From assembly GCA_013415595.1 (NCBI GenBank), contig JAAEEW010000028.1, positions 1-12,186 of the forward strand: DNA of 12,186 nt, in the 5' to 3' direction. The notes beneath the pieces were generated by a model. It was not told the DNA's origin, did not search any database, and was given only the letters and a program-made list of their open reading frames with translations. Numbering within the stretch: position 1 is the stretch's first letter; each line of letters opens with the position of its first letter. Below are positions 1 through 5,884 of this stretch, one piece after another. Made by a program: the position numbers and the translations under genes. This stretch comes from Methanosarcinales archaeon. Lineage in GTDB: Archaea; Halobacteriota; Methanosarcinia; Methanotrichales; Methanotrichaceae.

Positions 1-474
1 ACCTGTCTGGAAGAAAGACAATCCTCTGAGGAGGTCCTCAAAAAGAAGGTGAGAACACGCTTCAACCTGACAAGGTCTCCCGACCTCAGGAGCTGCTTTC
101 TCAAGCAGCTTCTGCTTAAGGATGTCAACCTGGAACCTTCCGGCTGGAGGAGAGGACTGGCCCTGGGCTTTGAGCTGAAAGATAACGGCTTTGGAGAGGT
201 GGAAGCTGAGCAGATCCTGGCTCAGGCCAGCGGCCAGGCCGAGAGGTCCAGGAGACTTATGGAGGCGGTCTACAGGAGAATGAAGGGACCACAGGGGGCC
301 TGGACCTGCCTGCAGCTAAAAGATTTAGAGATGATCTGCTCGAACTGTGTTTCGCAATTCAAGGCCGCACCGAGGGAGAGCATAACAGAGATATGCTCTG
401 ACGGGGGGCAGCAGGAAATGCCCCGGCAATCGGGGAGAGAATTAGCAATAAGGATTGCTGGGCTGAAGAAATAG
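1..474 (+). CDS. 3' end of an unrecognised protein, possibly primase C-terminal-like (5' end outside window)
   Basis: The frame is open from the first base to a TAG at 472-474, so this is the last 157 codons of a longer gene. A GTG at 49 could be an internal start, but it has no ribosome binding site and the frame continues above it. The visible part is mostly helical and charged. One segment, G-W-R-R-G-L-A-L-G-F-E-L-K-D-N-G-F, is followed by E-A-E-Q-I-L. Further on comes a Cys cluster, W-T-C-x6 then M-I-C-S-N-C. That order (a GxRRxxL helix, then a small Cys cluster) reminds me of C-terminal domains of archaeal primase/polymerase or D5-type proteins, but the match is weak and I do not assign a function. 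A T-run at 496-501 just downstream is a plausible archaeal terminator. Confidence 0.6.
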   Translation, partial: TCLEERQSSEEVLKKKVRTRFNLTRSPDLRSCFLKQLLLKDVNLEPSGWRRGLALGFELKDNGFGEVEAEQILAQASGQAERSRRLMEAVYRRMKGPQGAWTCLQLKDLEMICSNCVSQFKAAPRESITEICSDGGQQEMPRQSGRELAIRIAGLKK

Positions 475-489
475 GCTGAAGACGGCCAC

Positions 490-502
490 GTTAAATTTTT
501 TA
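490..502 (+). terminator. T-rich terminator after the first gene
   Basis: A run of six T sits about 20 bases after the TAG of the gene at 1-474, inside an AT-rich stretch that runs to about 540. Archaeal RNA polymerase terminates at T-runs without needing a hairpin. The AT-rich stretch also lies downstream of the minus-strand gene at 581-721, so it may serve both converging transcripts. Confidence 0.4.
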
Positions 503-580
503 GCTAATTGAGATAATTTAATTAGTATAATGCTGCTTTGATGTGATGAAATAATAAGGATGGGCACAGAGCAGCAAGCA

Positions 581-721
581 TCAGGATGAAGAAGATTGGT
601 CTTCTTTCATTCTCAACTTGATATATTTATCCAGCGTCTTCTTTTTCCGGGCCCATCTCGCCAGATCCCTCGATGAAGAATCATCGGTTGTTCTGTTTAT
701 GCTTGCATTAGCACTATTCAT
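581..721 (-). CDS. 46-residue charged small protein of unknown function
   Basis: On the minus strand an ATG at 721 opens 46 codons to a TGA at 581-583. I support it as a gene because all signals line up: a ribosome binding site GTGAGGT lies at 727-733, five bases before the ATG, and an AT-rich TATA element (ATTAAAATAT on the minus strand) sits at 751-760, right for a start of transcription about 10 bases before the ATG. The product has a Ser/Asn/Thr-rich N-terminus, a basic central helix (residues about 18-38, D-L-A-R-W-A-R-K-K-K-T-L-D-K-Y-I), and a Ser-rich tail. It has no signal peptide, membrane segment or Cys. The basic helix could bind nucleic acid or a partner protein, which is only inference. 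It lies convergent to the gene at 1-474 and in line with the TRAM gene, 199 bases away. Confidence 0.55.
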   Translation of the reverse strand: MNSANASINRTTDDSSSRDLARWARKKKTLDKYIKLRMKEDQSSSS

Positions 722-726
722 ATCCG

Positions 727-760
727 ACCTCACGTTTTCTGTCAAGACTTATATTTTAAT
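727..760 (-). promoter_or_regulatory. Promoter and ribosome binding site of the 46-residue gene
   Basis: The TATA element is at 751-760 and GTGAGGT at 727-733 on the minus strand. The expected transcript start is near 730, giving a very short leader that begins at or just before the ribosome binding site. Confidence 0.5.
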
Positions 761-887
761 CAGCTCTGATTGATGCACGAAGATGAGGCCCCTGGCCTGG
801 TACAATCTTTCTGGTGCATTTCAGCCGTTCTTCAACAATCTCAGAAACAAGAAGGGTCTGGTTCACAGCACCAGCCCTTATTGTTTC

Positions 888-901
888 CAGCTATTGCTGG
901 A
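888..901 (-). terminator. Small hairpin downstream of the TRAM gene
   Basis: CCAGC and GCTGG are separated by four bases, forming a 5-bp hairpin about 20 bases after the TRAM stop codon. It is followed by AAACAATAAGG, with no T-run on the transcript, so a terminator role is weakly supported. Confidence 0.25.
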
Positions 902-920
902 TGGCTACAAAGATGACTGC

Positions 921-1151
921 TCAGACTTTGTGGCCGATGGCAAAACGGCGCATGACACGGTCGATTTGAATCTTGACCTGGTCCCCGACCTTGGTCTCCG
1001 GTACAAAGATCACGAAGCCCTCAATCCTGGCTATGCCGTCTCCTTCACGAGCTGTATCTTCTATCTTAGCTTCATATTCGGCGCCAACAGTCACTGGGGC
1101 AGTCGGAGCTGAATCATATCTGGAAGGCGAACCTTCACTGCTTCTGAACAT
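921..1151 (-). CDS. Stand-alone TRAM-domain RNA-binding protein
   Basis: A 76-residue protein. After a short Ser/Pro-rich N-terminus (1-17), residues about 18-75 are a complete TRAM domain: V-x-V-G-x-E-Y-x-A-x-I-E-D, then A-R-E-G-D-G-I-A-R-I-E-G-F-V-I-F-V-P, then K-V-G-D-Q-V-K-I and a C-terminal V-M-R-R-F. TRAM is a beta-barrel RNA-binding fold first seen in TRM2 and MiaB tRNA-modifying enzymes. Methanogens and haloarchaea carry single-domain versions, some of which act as cold-shock-like RNA chaperones in psychrophilic methanogens. The cytosolic RNA-chaperone role is inferred from family. The ATG at 1151 is preceded by GGACGTGAAGAA, a weak ribosome binding site, and a TATA box lies at about 1184-1194, so the leader is short. 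Length and spacing match the family. An opposing open frame over this gene (783-1112, +) is its shadow. Confidence 0.9.
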   Translation of the reverse strand: MFRSSEGSPSRYDSAPTAPVTVGAEYEAKIEDTAREGDGIARIEGFVIFVPETKVGDQVKIQIDRVMRRFAIGHKV

Positions 1152-1170
1152 TTCTTCACGTCCTTAGCGA

Positions 1171-1212
1171 AAAACAGTAACGAGTTTTATAAAAAACAGG
1201 AACGAGTTTTAC
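1171..1212 (-). promoter_or_regulatory. TRAM promoter with a duplicated 20-bp element
   Basis: Two copies of a 20-bp sequence lie at 1171-1190 and 1193-1212, differing at two positions (core AACGAGTTTTA on the plus strand). Their 22-bp spacing is about two helical turns. Read on the minus strand, each copy begins with TAAAACTCGTT, and the gene-proximal copy makes a good TATA box (TTTATAAAAC) about 25 bases before the expected transcript start. The arrangement looks like a duplicated promoter or a tandem operator. A second short direct repeat, GACTATT, occurs at 1235-1241 and 1245-1251. Confidence 0.55.
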
Positions 1213-1358
1213 GCACTTGCCATAATGCACTTTCGACTATTAAAGACTATTGCTCAGGTTATGCCGTGCGGACCAGAGAGACCGGATGAGACAGGAGAAA
1301 GGAATGGAAATCAGCGACGCAAATAGATGATAAACGACGGGAACCTTTGCAGGTAGTT

Positions 1359-1436
1359 TGGTGCTCCGGTAGGGATTTGAACCCTAGTCGAAGGAGTGAG
1401 AGTCCTTCATGATTGGCCGAGCTACACTACCGGAGC
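1359..1436 (-). tRNA. tRNA-Glu, anticodon CTC, with encoded CCA
   Basis: The minus-strand sequence folds as a full cloverleaf. The acceptor stem is GCTCCGG/CCGGAGC and the D stem is GTGT with the U13-U22 mismatch typical of tRNA-Glu. The anticodon stem is AAGGA/TCCTT with loop CTCTCAC (anticodon CTC, reads GAG), the variable loop has four bases, and the T arm is TAGGG-TTCAAAT-CCCTA. The discriminator is A. The mature body is 1362-1436 and the next bases, 1359-1361, already read CCA. No intron is seen. A TATA element at 1462-1468 lies about 28 bases upstream, overlapping the end of the endonuclease III gene. Confidence 0.96.
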
Positions 1437-1461
1437 GCGGAATGGGGGTAGTTTTCCTATC

Positions 1462-1470
1462 ATTTAATCC
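1462..1470 (-). promoter_or_regulatory. TATA box of tRNA-Glu inside the stop region of endonuclease III
   Basis: On the minus strand GGATTAAAT lies about 26-34 bases before the first base of tRNA-Glu, the right place for an archaeal TATA box. The TAA stop codon of the endonuclease gene (1464-1466) is part of this element. Confidence 0.5.
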
Positions 1471-2156
1471 TTTTGGCCGGAAGGCGATTGCGCCAGGTCC
1501 CGGCGATAGAGGCATATCTCCTTCAGCGGGCACTGATCGCATAGCGGCGACCTGGCCCTGCAAATCCTCCTCCCGTGGCGGATCAGATTGAGGTGCAGGG
1601 AGAGATACTTCTCCTGCGGCACGATCCCCTCCAGCACCCTCTGGGCCTCCTCGATGCCGGCGTCCCCGGGCACCAGGCCGAGCCGCCGGGAGAGGCGGTA
1701 GACGTGGGTGTCCACGGGCATGGTGGGAAAGCCAAAACCAAAGAGCATGACCACCGCTGCAGTCTTGGGCCCCACCCCGGGAAGAGAGGTTAGGAAGCGG
1801 CGCGCCTCCTCCTTCTCCATCTCCCGCAGGAATCCCAGGTCCATCTCCCCGGCCCGGGCCTGGATCTGTCCCAGAGCCTCTCTGATCCGCTGGGCCTTGA
1901 TCTCCGCCAGGCCCCCCACCCTGATGGCATGGACCACCGCCTCCAGGGACGCACGGAGAAGGTCCCGGTAGTCGGGAAAGGCAGAGCGCAGGCGGCTGAA
2001 AGCCCGCAGGCTGTTCACGTCGGTGGTGTTCTGGGAGAGGATGGTGGCCACCAGCAGGTCCAGGGGGTCCACACAGCCGGCCAGAGGCTCGCCGTAGGCC
2101 TCCTCCAGCAGACCGATGCACTGATCGATGCACTGATCGATGTGCTCCTCGGCCAT
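1464..2156 (-). CDS. nth: Endonuclease III (DNA glycosylase/AP lyase, [4Fe-4S])
   Basis: Bifunctional base-excision repair enzyme that removes oxidised pyrimidines and nicks the abasic site. In the 230-residue protein the helix-hairpin-helix is at about 125-135 (L-P-G-V-G-P-K-T-A), with catalytic Lys131. Catalytic Asp149 lies in P-V-D-T-H-V-Y-R. The iron-sulfur loop is C199-x6-C206-x2-C209-x5-C215, the classic spacing. The S-Q-N-T-T-D motif is at 41-46. I choose the ATG at 2156 because the homologous region begins there and GGGGAG lies 12 bases upstream. An ATG at 2240 has a better ribosome binding site (GGTGA, 5 bases away) and would add 28 low-complexity residues, but it lies upstream of the transcript start expected from the TATA at 2258-2265. 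Residues 6-14 are two I-D-Q-C units from a 12-bp DNA repeat. Divergent from the MgtC-like gene. Confidence 0.93.
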   Translation of the reverse strand: MAEEHIDQCIDQCIGLLEEAYGEPLAGCVDPLDLLVATILSQNTTDVNSLRAFSRLRSAFPDYRDLLRASLEAVVHAIRVGGLAEIKAQRIREALGQIQARAGEMDLGFLREMEKEEARRFLTSLPGVGPKTAAVVMLFGFGFPTMPVDTHVYRLSRRLGLVPGDAGIEEAQRVLEGIVPQEKYLSLHLNLIRHGRRICRARSPLCDQCPLKEICLYRRDLAQSPSGQKD

Positions 2157-2255
2157 GGATTTTTCAGGCTCCCCGGACTCGCCAGACGGCGTTTGATCCA
2201 AGGACCCGTTGAGATGGATCTTCGACCTGGATGAAACCATAACTTTCACCACCCT

Positions 2256-2276
2256 CATTTTAAAAGTTAAAATTGG
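2256..2276. promoter_or_regulatory. Divergent promoter between endonuclease III and the MgtC-like gene
   Basis: An AT-rich core (TTTTAAAAGTTAAAAT, 2258-2273) offers TATA boxes in both directions. On the minus strand TTTTAAAA gives a leader of about 80 bases for the ATG at 2156. On the plus strand GTTAAAAT gives a leader of about 50 bases for the ATG at 2348. Both genes would share this site. Confidence 0.5.
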
Positions 2277-2347
2277 CGGGCAGTTTTTCGGCCTTTTCGA
2301 GGAGCAAGGCAAAGATTATTACCACAATGGTCGCAAAGGAAACAAGA

Positions 2348-3589
2348 ATGGACTTCCTCAACCTTTACCCCTTCCTGGCCTCCATGCTCATTGGCGCCCT
2401 TATCGGGGCCGAGCGCCAGCGCCGGTTTGAAGAGGACCATTTCAAGGGCGTGGCGGGACTTCGCACCTTTACCCTCATAGCCCTTCTTGGAACCTTATCC
2501 GCCACCCTGGCCGACCTCTACGGCCAGAGCTTCATGATGGTGGCCTTCGCCGGCTTCGTCGTCCTCCTGGGAGTGGGCTACGCCTCTTCTTCTCGCATCC
2601 TGATGCGCATGGACTTCACCGCCATGGTGGCCGCCACCGTGACCTACATCCTGGGCATCCTCTGTTACTCCGAGGAGAACATCCTCCTGGCCGCAGCCCT
2701 GGCCATCCTCACCACCGCCATCCTGGCCACCAAGAAGATCACCCACGGCTACGTGGAGGCCATAAGCGAGACCGAGCTTCTGGACACTCTGAAGATGGGC
2801 ATCATGGCCCTGGTCATCTACCCCCTGCTCCCCAACGAGACTTTAGACCCCTTTGACGTGATCAACCCCCGCCAGATCTGGCTCATGGTGATCCTGGTCT
2901 CCCTGATCAGCTTCTCCGGCTACATCCTGATCAAGATGCTCGGAACCAGGCGGGGCCTGTCAGCCACCGGACTGCTGGGCGGCCTTGTCTCCAGCACGGT
3001 GGTGACCACCACCATGGCCACCGAGGTGAAGGCCAACCGGGACATGCTGCCCTCCGCGGTCTTCGCCACGGCCATCGCCAGTTGCACCATGTTTCCCCGG
3101 GTGCTCTTCATCACCGCCGTAGTGAACAGAGACCTGTTCTTGCCCCTGCTGATCCCCATGATGAGCATGACCCTGGCCGGCATGGGACTGGCCTACATGG
3201 TCTTTAGAAAGGAGAAGTGCGTGGTCAAGCCGATGGAGCTGAAGGACCCCTTCCGGCTGGTGCCTGCCCTGACCTTCGGCGCCTTCTTTGCCGCCATCCT
3301 CTTCACCGCCAAGATCGCCAACATGTACTTCGGCGACGCCGGGACCTACGCCGCCAGCATCATCTCCGGGCTGGCCGACGTGGATGCCATCACCCTGTCC
3401 CTCTCCACCCTGGCCAAGAGGTCCCTGGGAAGCGATATCGCCGTCCTGGGAATTACCCTGGCCACCATGACCAACACCATGGTCAAGCTGCTGATCGCCT
3501 ACTTCATGGGCACCCGGGAGTTCGGAGGACTCATCGCCAGGATCTTCATACCCATGATAATCGTCGGACTGCTGGCCACCTTCGTCTGA
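2348..3589 (+). CDS. MgtC/SapB-DUF4010 family integral membrane protein
   Basis: A very hydrophobic 413-residue protein. The N-terminal third has the MgtC/SapB signature: L-I-G-A-L-I-G-A-E-R-Q-R-R at about 14-26, then G-V-A-G-L-R-T-F-T-L-I-A-L-L-G-T-L at about 34-50. The rest, including G-T-R-R-G-L-S-A-T-G-L-L-G-G-L-V-S-S-T-V-V-T-T-T-M-A, is the DUF4010 domain, which usually follows an MgtC domain in proteins of this length. I estimate 11-13 membrane segments. The biochemical role is unknown. MgtC itself is linked to magnesium limitation and ATP synthase control in bacteria, but that should not be carried over to these long archaeal forms. The ATG at 2348 is chosen because AAAGGA lies six bases upstream and the signature starts soon after. 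In-frame ATGs at 2327 and 2273 lack a ribosome binding site. It appears monocistronic, with T-runs downstream. Confidence 0.9.
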   Translation: MDFLNLYPFLASMLIGALIGAERQRRFEEDHFKGVAGLRTFTLIALLGTLSATLADLYGQSFMMVAFAGFVVLLGVGYASSSRILMRMDFTAMVAATVTYILGILCYSEENILLAAALAILTTAILATKKITHGYVEAISETELLDTLKMGIMALVIYPLLPNETLDPFDVINPRQIWLMVILVSLISFSGYILIKMLGTRRGLSATGLLGGLVSSTVVTTTMATEVKANRDMLPSAVFATAIASCTMFPRVLFITAVVNRDLFLPLLIPMMSMTLAGMGLAYMVFRKEKCVVKPMELKDPFRLVPALTFGAFFAAILFTAKIANMYFGDAGTYAASIISGLADVDAITLSLSTLAKRSLGSDIAVLGITLATMTNTMVKLLIAYFMGTREFGGLIARIFIPMIIVGLLATFV

Positions 3590-3654
3590 AGCGTCCGGGC
3601 GGCCATTCAGGTTCTCCCTGACGGGCATGCTGGCCAGGGACCGGGTCGTGGCCC

Positions 3655-3674
3655 CCTTTTTCCCGGCCATTTTT
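3655..3674 (+). terminator. T-rich terminator region of the MgtC-like gene
   Basis: Two T-runs (3657-3661 and 3670-3674) lie 70-85 bases after the stop codon and fit archaeal intrinsic termination. Apart from these, 3590-3827 shows no gene. The minus-strand open frame through it (3546-3926) crosses the tRNA-Val and has no ribosome binding site. Confidence 0.45.
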
Positions 3675-3827
3675 GTCTGTCACCGCTCCAAACCCGGGAC
3701 ACAGGGGCATGAGGGTACAGGAACGTCTCCTCCAGCAGAGGATCGACCGGACCTGAATGGGGTAATGCCAAACAGAGCAGAAAATGCGATTAATAAATTT
3801 CAGAAATGCAGAAAAAGCAGGGAAGTA

Positions 3828-3901
3828 TGGGCCCGACGCGATTCGAACGCGTGATCCCCGCCGTGTAAGGGCGATGTCATAACCGACTAGACCACGGGCC
3901 C
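3828..3901 (-). tRNA. tRNA-Val, anticodon TAC
   Basis: The minus strand gives a complete 74-base cloverleaf. The acceptor is GGGCCCG/CGGGCCC and the D arm is GTCT...TGAC. The anticodon stem is TCGCC/GGCGG with loop CTTACAC (anticodon TAC, reads GTA). The variable loop is GGATC and the T arm is ACGCG-TTCGAAT-CGCGT. The discriminator is A. CCA is not encoded here (the next bases are TAC), unlike the tRNA-Glu gene in this window. A TATA element lies at 3923-3930, and TTTTT on the transcript at 3812-3816 is the likely terminator. No intron is seen. Confidence 0.96.
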
Positions 3902-3922
3902 TCCCCTCCCTCATTACTCTAG

Positions 3923-3931
3923 TCATATTAG
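3923..3931 (-). promoter_or_regulatory. TATA box of tRNA-Val
   Basis: On the minus strand CTAATATGAC lies 22-30 bases before the first base of tRNA-Val, the expected distance. It falls between the tRNA and the symporter stop codon, so the tRNA need not depend on read-through. Confidence 0.5.
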
Positions 3932-3948
3932 ACTTTATCGCTTAAGAG

Positions 3949-3963
3949 GGGGCCGGGGGCCCC
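3949..3963 (-). terminator. GC-rich hairpin at the end of the symporter gene
   Basis: GGGGCC and GGCCCC are separated by three bases and start five bases after the symporter TAA. The stem is strong, but no T-run follows on the minus strand (CTCTTAAG), so it could protect an mRNA 3' end as well as terminate. Confidence 0.4.
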
Positions 3964-3967
3964 GGAC

Positions 3968-5497
3968 TTAACCCGACCGGGACCGAATGAACGGTCCGGT
4001 CATGGTCTCGTCCAGGACATTCTCCGGCGGCTTGGGCGTGGCCAGGCTGACCACCACCATCACCACAGCAGACAGCACGAAGGCATAGATGCTGAAGTGC
4101 ATGGGCAACGGCGCTATGTACTGATGGTAGTACCCGAATCCCACTGCTCCAAGCAGTCCCACGATCATGGAGTAAATCGCACCCTCCCTGGTGGCCCGCC
4201 GCCAGTACAGCCCGGCGATCACGGGGACCACGAAGGTGGAGAGCATGACCCCAATGCCCATCCAGATCAGCCAGGCCAGCAGCTCCGGCGGCTTTCTCCA
4301 GGCCAGGAACAGGGTGAGAAAGGCCGAGACGGCCACCGTGATCCTGCTGATCAGGGTGATGCTCCGGTCGGAGGCGTTCTTGTTGAAGAACATCTTGTAG
4401 ATGTCCCAGCCGGTGTAGCTGCCGATGGTGAGCATCAGCCGGTCGGTGGTGGACATCACTGCCGATAGGACTATCACCGCCACCAGGGACCCGGCGAAGG
4501 ATGGGAATACGTGCATGGCGCTCACCACGAATACGTAATCCTGGGGGTTGGGCACGTCGGTGGGCAGGGGTATGATCCCGTCCTGGACCATGGACCGGGA
4601 GGCAAATCCGATGATCTTGATCAGGTACATGATCACGGCGTAGATCACGAAGGCAGCCAGGGGCGACCACTTGAACAGCTTCTCGTCTTTGGCCGAGAAG
4701 ACGTTGTTTATGACGTGAGGCGCGCTGGCCAGCCCGAAGGTCAGCAGGAAGAAGAAGGAGACTATGTACTCCGGGGTCATGAAGGCGTACTTGGCGTAGG
4801 GCGGATGCATCTGGGGATACCAGAGGTTGACGAAGTTGGGATCTATGCCCGCCAGCACGGTGTTGATATGAGCCATTCCTCCCGCAGCCTGAATGATGGC
4901 CGGACCCACGATCAGGACACCTACCAGAATCATCAATCCCTGCACCAGGGCGATCCAGGCCACGGCGTACAGGCCTCCCATGATCACGTAGATCATCACT
5001 ATCACCGCCCCCAGAATCAGGGCGTCGGTGTAGGATATCTTGAGCAGCCAGCTCAGGACCATGCTGATGGAGACGTACTGGCCGACCAGGTAGATCAGAG
5101 ATACCACAATGCCCGAGACGGCCGAGAGCCCCCGGATATACCTGGGGCTGTAGAAACGGTGGGCCAGGTAATCCTGCAGGGTGACGTAGCCCATCTTCCC
5201 GGCGATGGCGTGCAGCTTGACCCCGTAGATCAGGATGACCACGGATGCGCTCAGGGGAACGAATATCTGCTCCCAGATGGTGGGCCAGCCGGCGATGTAT
5301 CCGAGACCGCTGACCCCCAGAACGGTCATGCCGCTGCAGATGCTGGCCACGACCATGAGGGTGAACACCCAAACTCCTAGGCTGCGACCAGCCACGATGA
5401 AGTCTTCAGAGGACTTTATCTTCTTCGACGACCAGGCACCGATGGCCAGCAGGGCCACCAGGTACAGGCCGACGATCAATGCCATCGTAAAGTCCAA
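3968..5497 (-). CDS. Sodium:solute symporter (SSS/SSF family)
   Basis: A 509-residue polytopic protein with about 13 membrane helices that should import a small solute with Na+. Family hallmarks include the first-helix start with S-S-K-K-I-K-S-S-E-D-F-I-V-A-G-R and A-S-I-C-S-G-M-T-V-L-G-V-S-G-L-G-Y. Further on come M-G-Y-V-T-L-Q-D-Y-L-A-H-R-F-Y, then G-G-L-Y-A-V-A-W, and A-V-M-S-T-T-D-R-L-M-L in the helix that carries part of the Na+ site. Length is normal. Overall it resembles PanF-like members more than ActP. The substrate cannot be read from sequence: an organic acid such as acetate, pantothenate or an amino acid are all possible. The start is TTG at 5497 because GAGGTG lies six bases before it. 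An ATG at 5485 is too far from that site, and a TTG at 5518 has none. The gene follows the 30-residue peptide gene by two bases, so translation is probably coupled. Confidence 0.92.
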   Translation of the reverse strand: MDFTMALIVGLYLVALLAIGAWSSKKIKSSEDFIVAGRSLGVWVFTLMVVASICSGMTVLGVSGLGYIAGWPTIWEQIFVPLSASVVILIYGVKLHAIAGKMGYVTLQDYLAHRFYSPRYIRGLSAVSGIVVSLIYLVGQYVSISMVLSWLLKISYTDALILGAVIVMIYVIMGGLYAVAWIALVQGLMILVGVLIVGPAIIQAAGGMAHINTVLAGIDPNFVNLWYPQMHPPYAKYAFMTPEYIVSFFFLLTFGLASAPHVINNVFSAKDEKLFKWSPLAAFVIYAVIMYLIKIIGFASRSMVQDGIIPLPTDVPNPQDYVFVVSAMHVFPSFAGSLVAVIVLSAVMSTTDRLMLTIGSYTGWDIYKMFFNKNASDRSITLISRITVAVSAFLTLFLAWRKPPELLAWLIWMGIGVMLSTFVVPVIAGLYWRRATREGAIYSMIVGLLGAVGFGYYHQYIAPLPMHFSIYAFVLSAVVMVVVSLATPKPPENVLDETMTGPFIRSRSG

Positions 5498-5499
5498 CT

Positions 5500-5592
5500 T
5501 TACCACCTCAGGGCCCAAATAAGTAAAATCAGGGCTATGATAATTGGAATAACTGTTATGCCGATGAAAGTCTCAGCAGGCAGGCCTATCAA
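5500..5592 (-). CDS. 30-residue single-span membrane peptide, likely symporter small accessory subunit
   Basis: A TTG at 5592 opens 30 codons to a TAA at 5500-5502. A strong ribosome binding site (GGAGGAGAGG, 5595-5604) precedes it, with GGAGG seven bases from the TTG. The peptide starts M-I-G-L-P-A-E-T-F, then has one long hydrophobic helix (about residues 9-27) and ends A-L-R-W. The only charged side chains are Glu7 and Arg29. The stop is two bases before the symporter TTG, and the symporter ribosome binding site lies within the last codons of this frame, a classic coupled arrangement. Many bacterial secondary transporters of the SSS and NSS types have tiny one-helix partners encoded just upstream (for example the MetS type), and this has the same layout. 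Function as a stabilising or modulating subunit is inference. It is shorter than usual gene-calling limits. Confidence 0.72.
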   Translation of the reverse strand: MIGLPAETFIGITVIPIIIALILLIWALRW

Positions 5593-5682
5593 ATCCTCTC
5601 CTCCTATAATGCAACATGGAGACATGCTACACGCTAATGTGATGGCAAGGCCCATTGCGGATGGTAACATGTCTCAAAGTGT

Positions 5683-5690
5683 CATATAAA
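5683..5690 (-). promoter_or_regulatory. TATA box of the peptide-symporter operon
   Basis: On the minus strand TTTATATG lies at 5683-5690. Transcription would start near 5661, giving a leader of about 70 bases to the peptide start at 5592. An 8-base inverted repeat (5619-5626 and 5668-5675) lies across the start region. Between here and 5850 I see no gene. Confidence 0.45.
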
Positions 5691-5851
5691 GTTAACGTCA
5701 GGATGGCATAAGCTTCAAACCGCCAGGCCAGTGAACAAATGAAACATCTATTGATTTCCAAAATTTGCATACTGTTGAAATCAGAGGCCCAATCGCGCGG
5801 CCCGGGAGAGCGTCCATATTATCGTAATTTTCCCTGAAGCCCTGTTTGGGA

Positions 5852-5862
5852 GGCTTTAAATG
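5852..5862 (+). promoter_or_regulatory. TATA box giving a leaderless phosphatase-kinase transcript
   Basis: GCTTTAAATGG is centred about 27 bases before the ATG at 5885, and no ribosome binding site precedes that ATG. Transcription should therefore start at or within a few bases of the start codon. Confidence 0.55.
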
Positions 5863-5884
5863 GTATTCGCAGTAAGTTGATTTC

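Noticed and set aside
783..1112. 109-codon plus-strand open frame
   Set aside because: It lies antisense to the clear TRAM gene, has no ribosome binding site, and its sequence resembles no protein family.
1384..2133. 249-codon minus-strand open frame
   Set aside because: Out-of-frame shadow of endonuclease III that also runs through the tRNA-Glu gene. It is rich in Gly, Pro and Arg, as expected of a shifted GC-rich frame.
2960..3670. 236-codon minus-strand open frame
   Set aside because: Antisense shadow of the MgtC-like gene, made largely of Gly, His, Asp and Gln, typical of the reverse of a membrane protein gene.
3546..3926. 126-codon minus-strand open frame across the intergenic region
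   Set aside because: It contains the whole tRNA-Val gene and overlaps the end of the MgtC-like gene.
3942..5380. Long open frames on both strands over the symporter (minus 3942-5372, plus 4511-5380)
   Set aside because: Shadows of the symporter frame with low-complexity His, Gly, Asp and Gln-rich translations and no start signals.
5740..5838. 32-codon plus-strand frame beginning at an ATG
   Set aside because: No ribosome binding site, and no TATA box at a useful distance.
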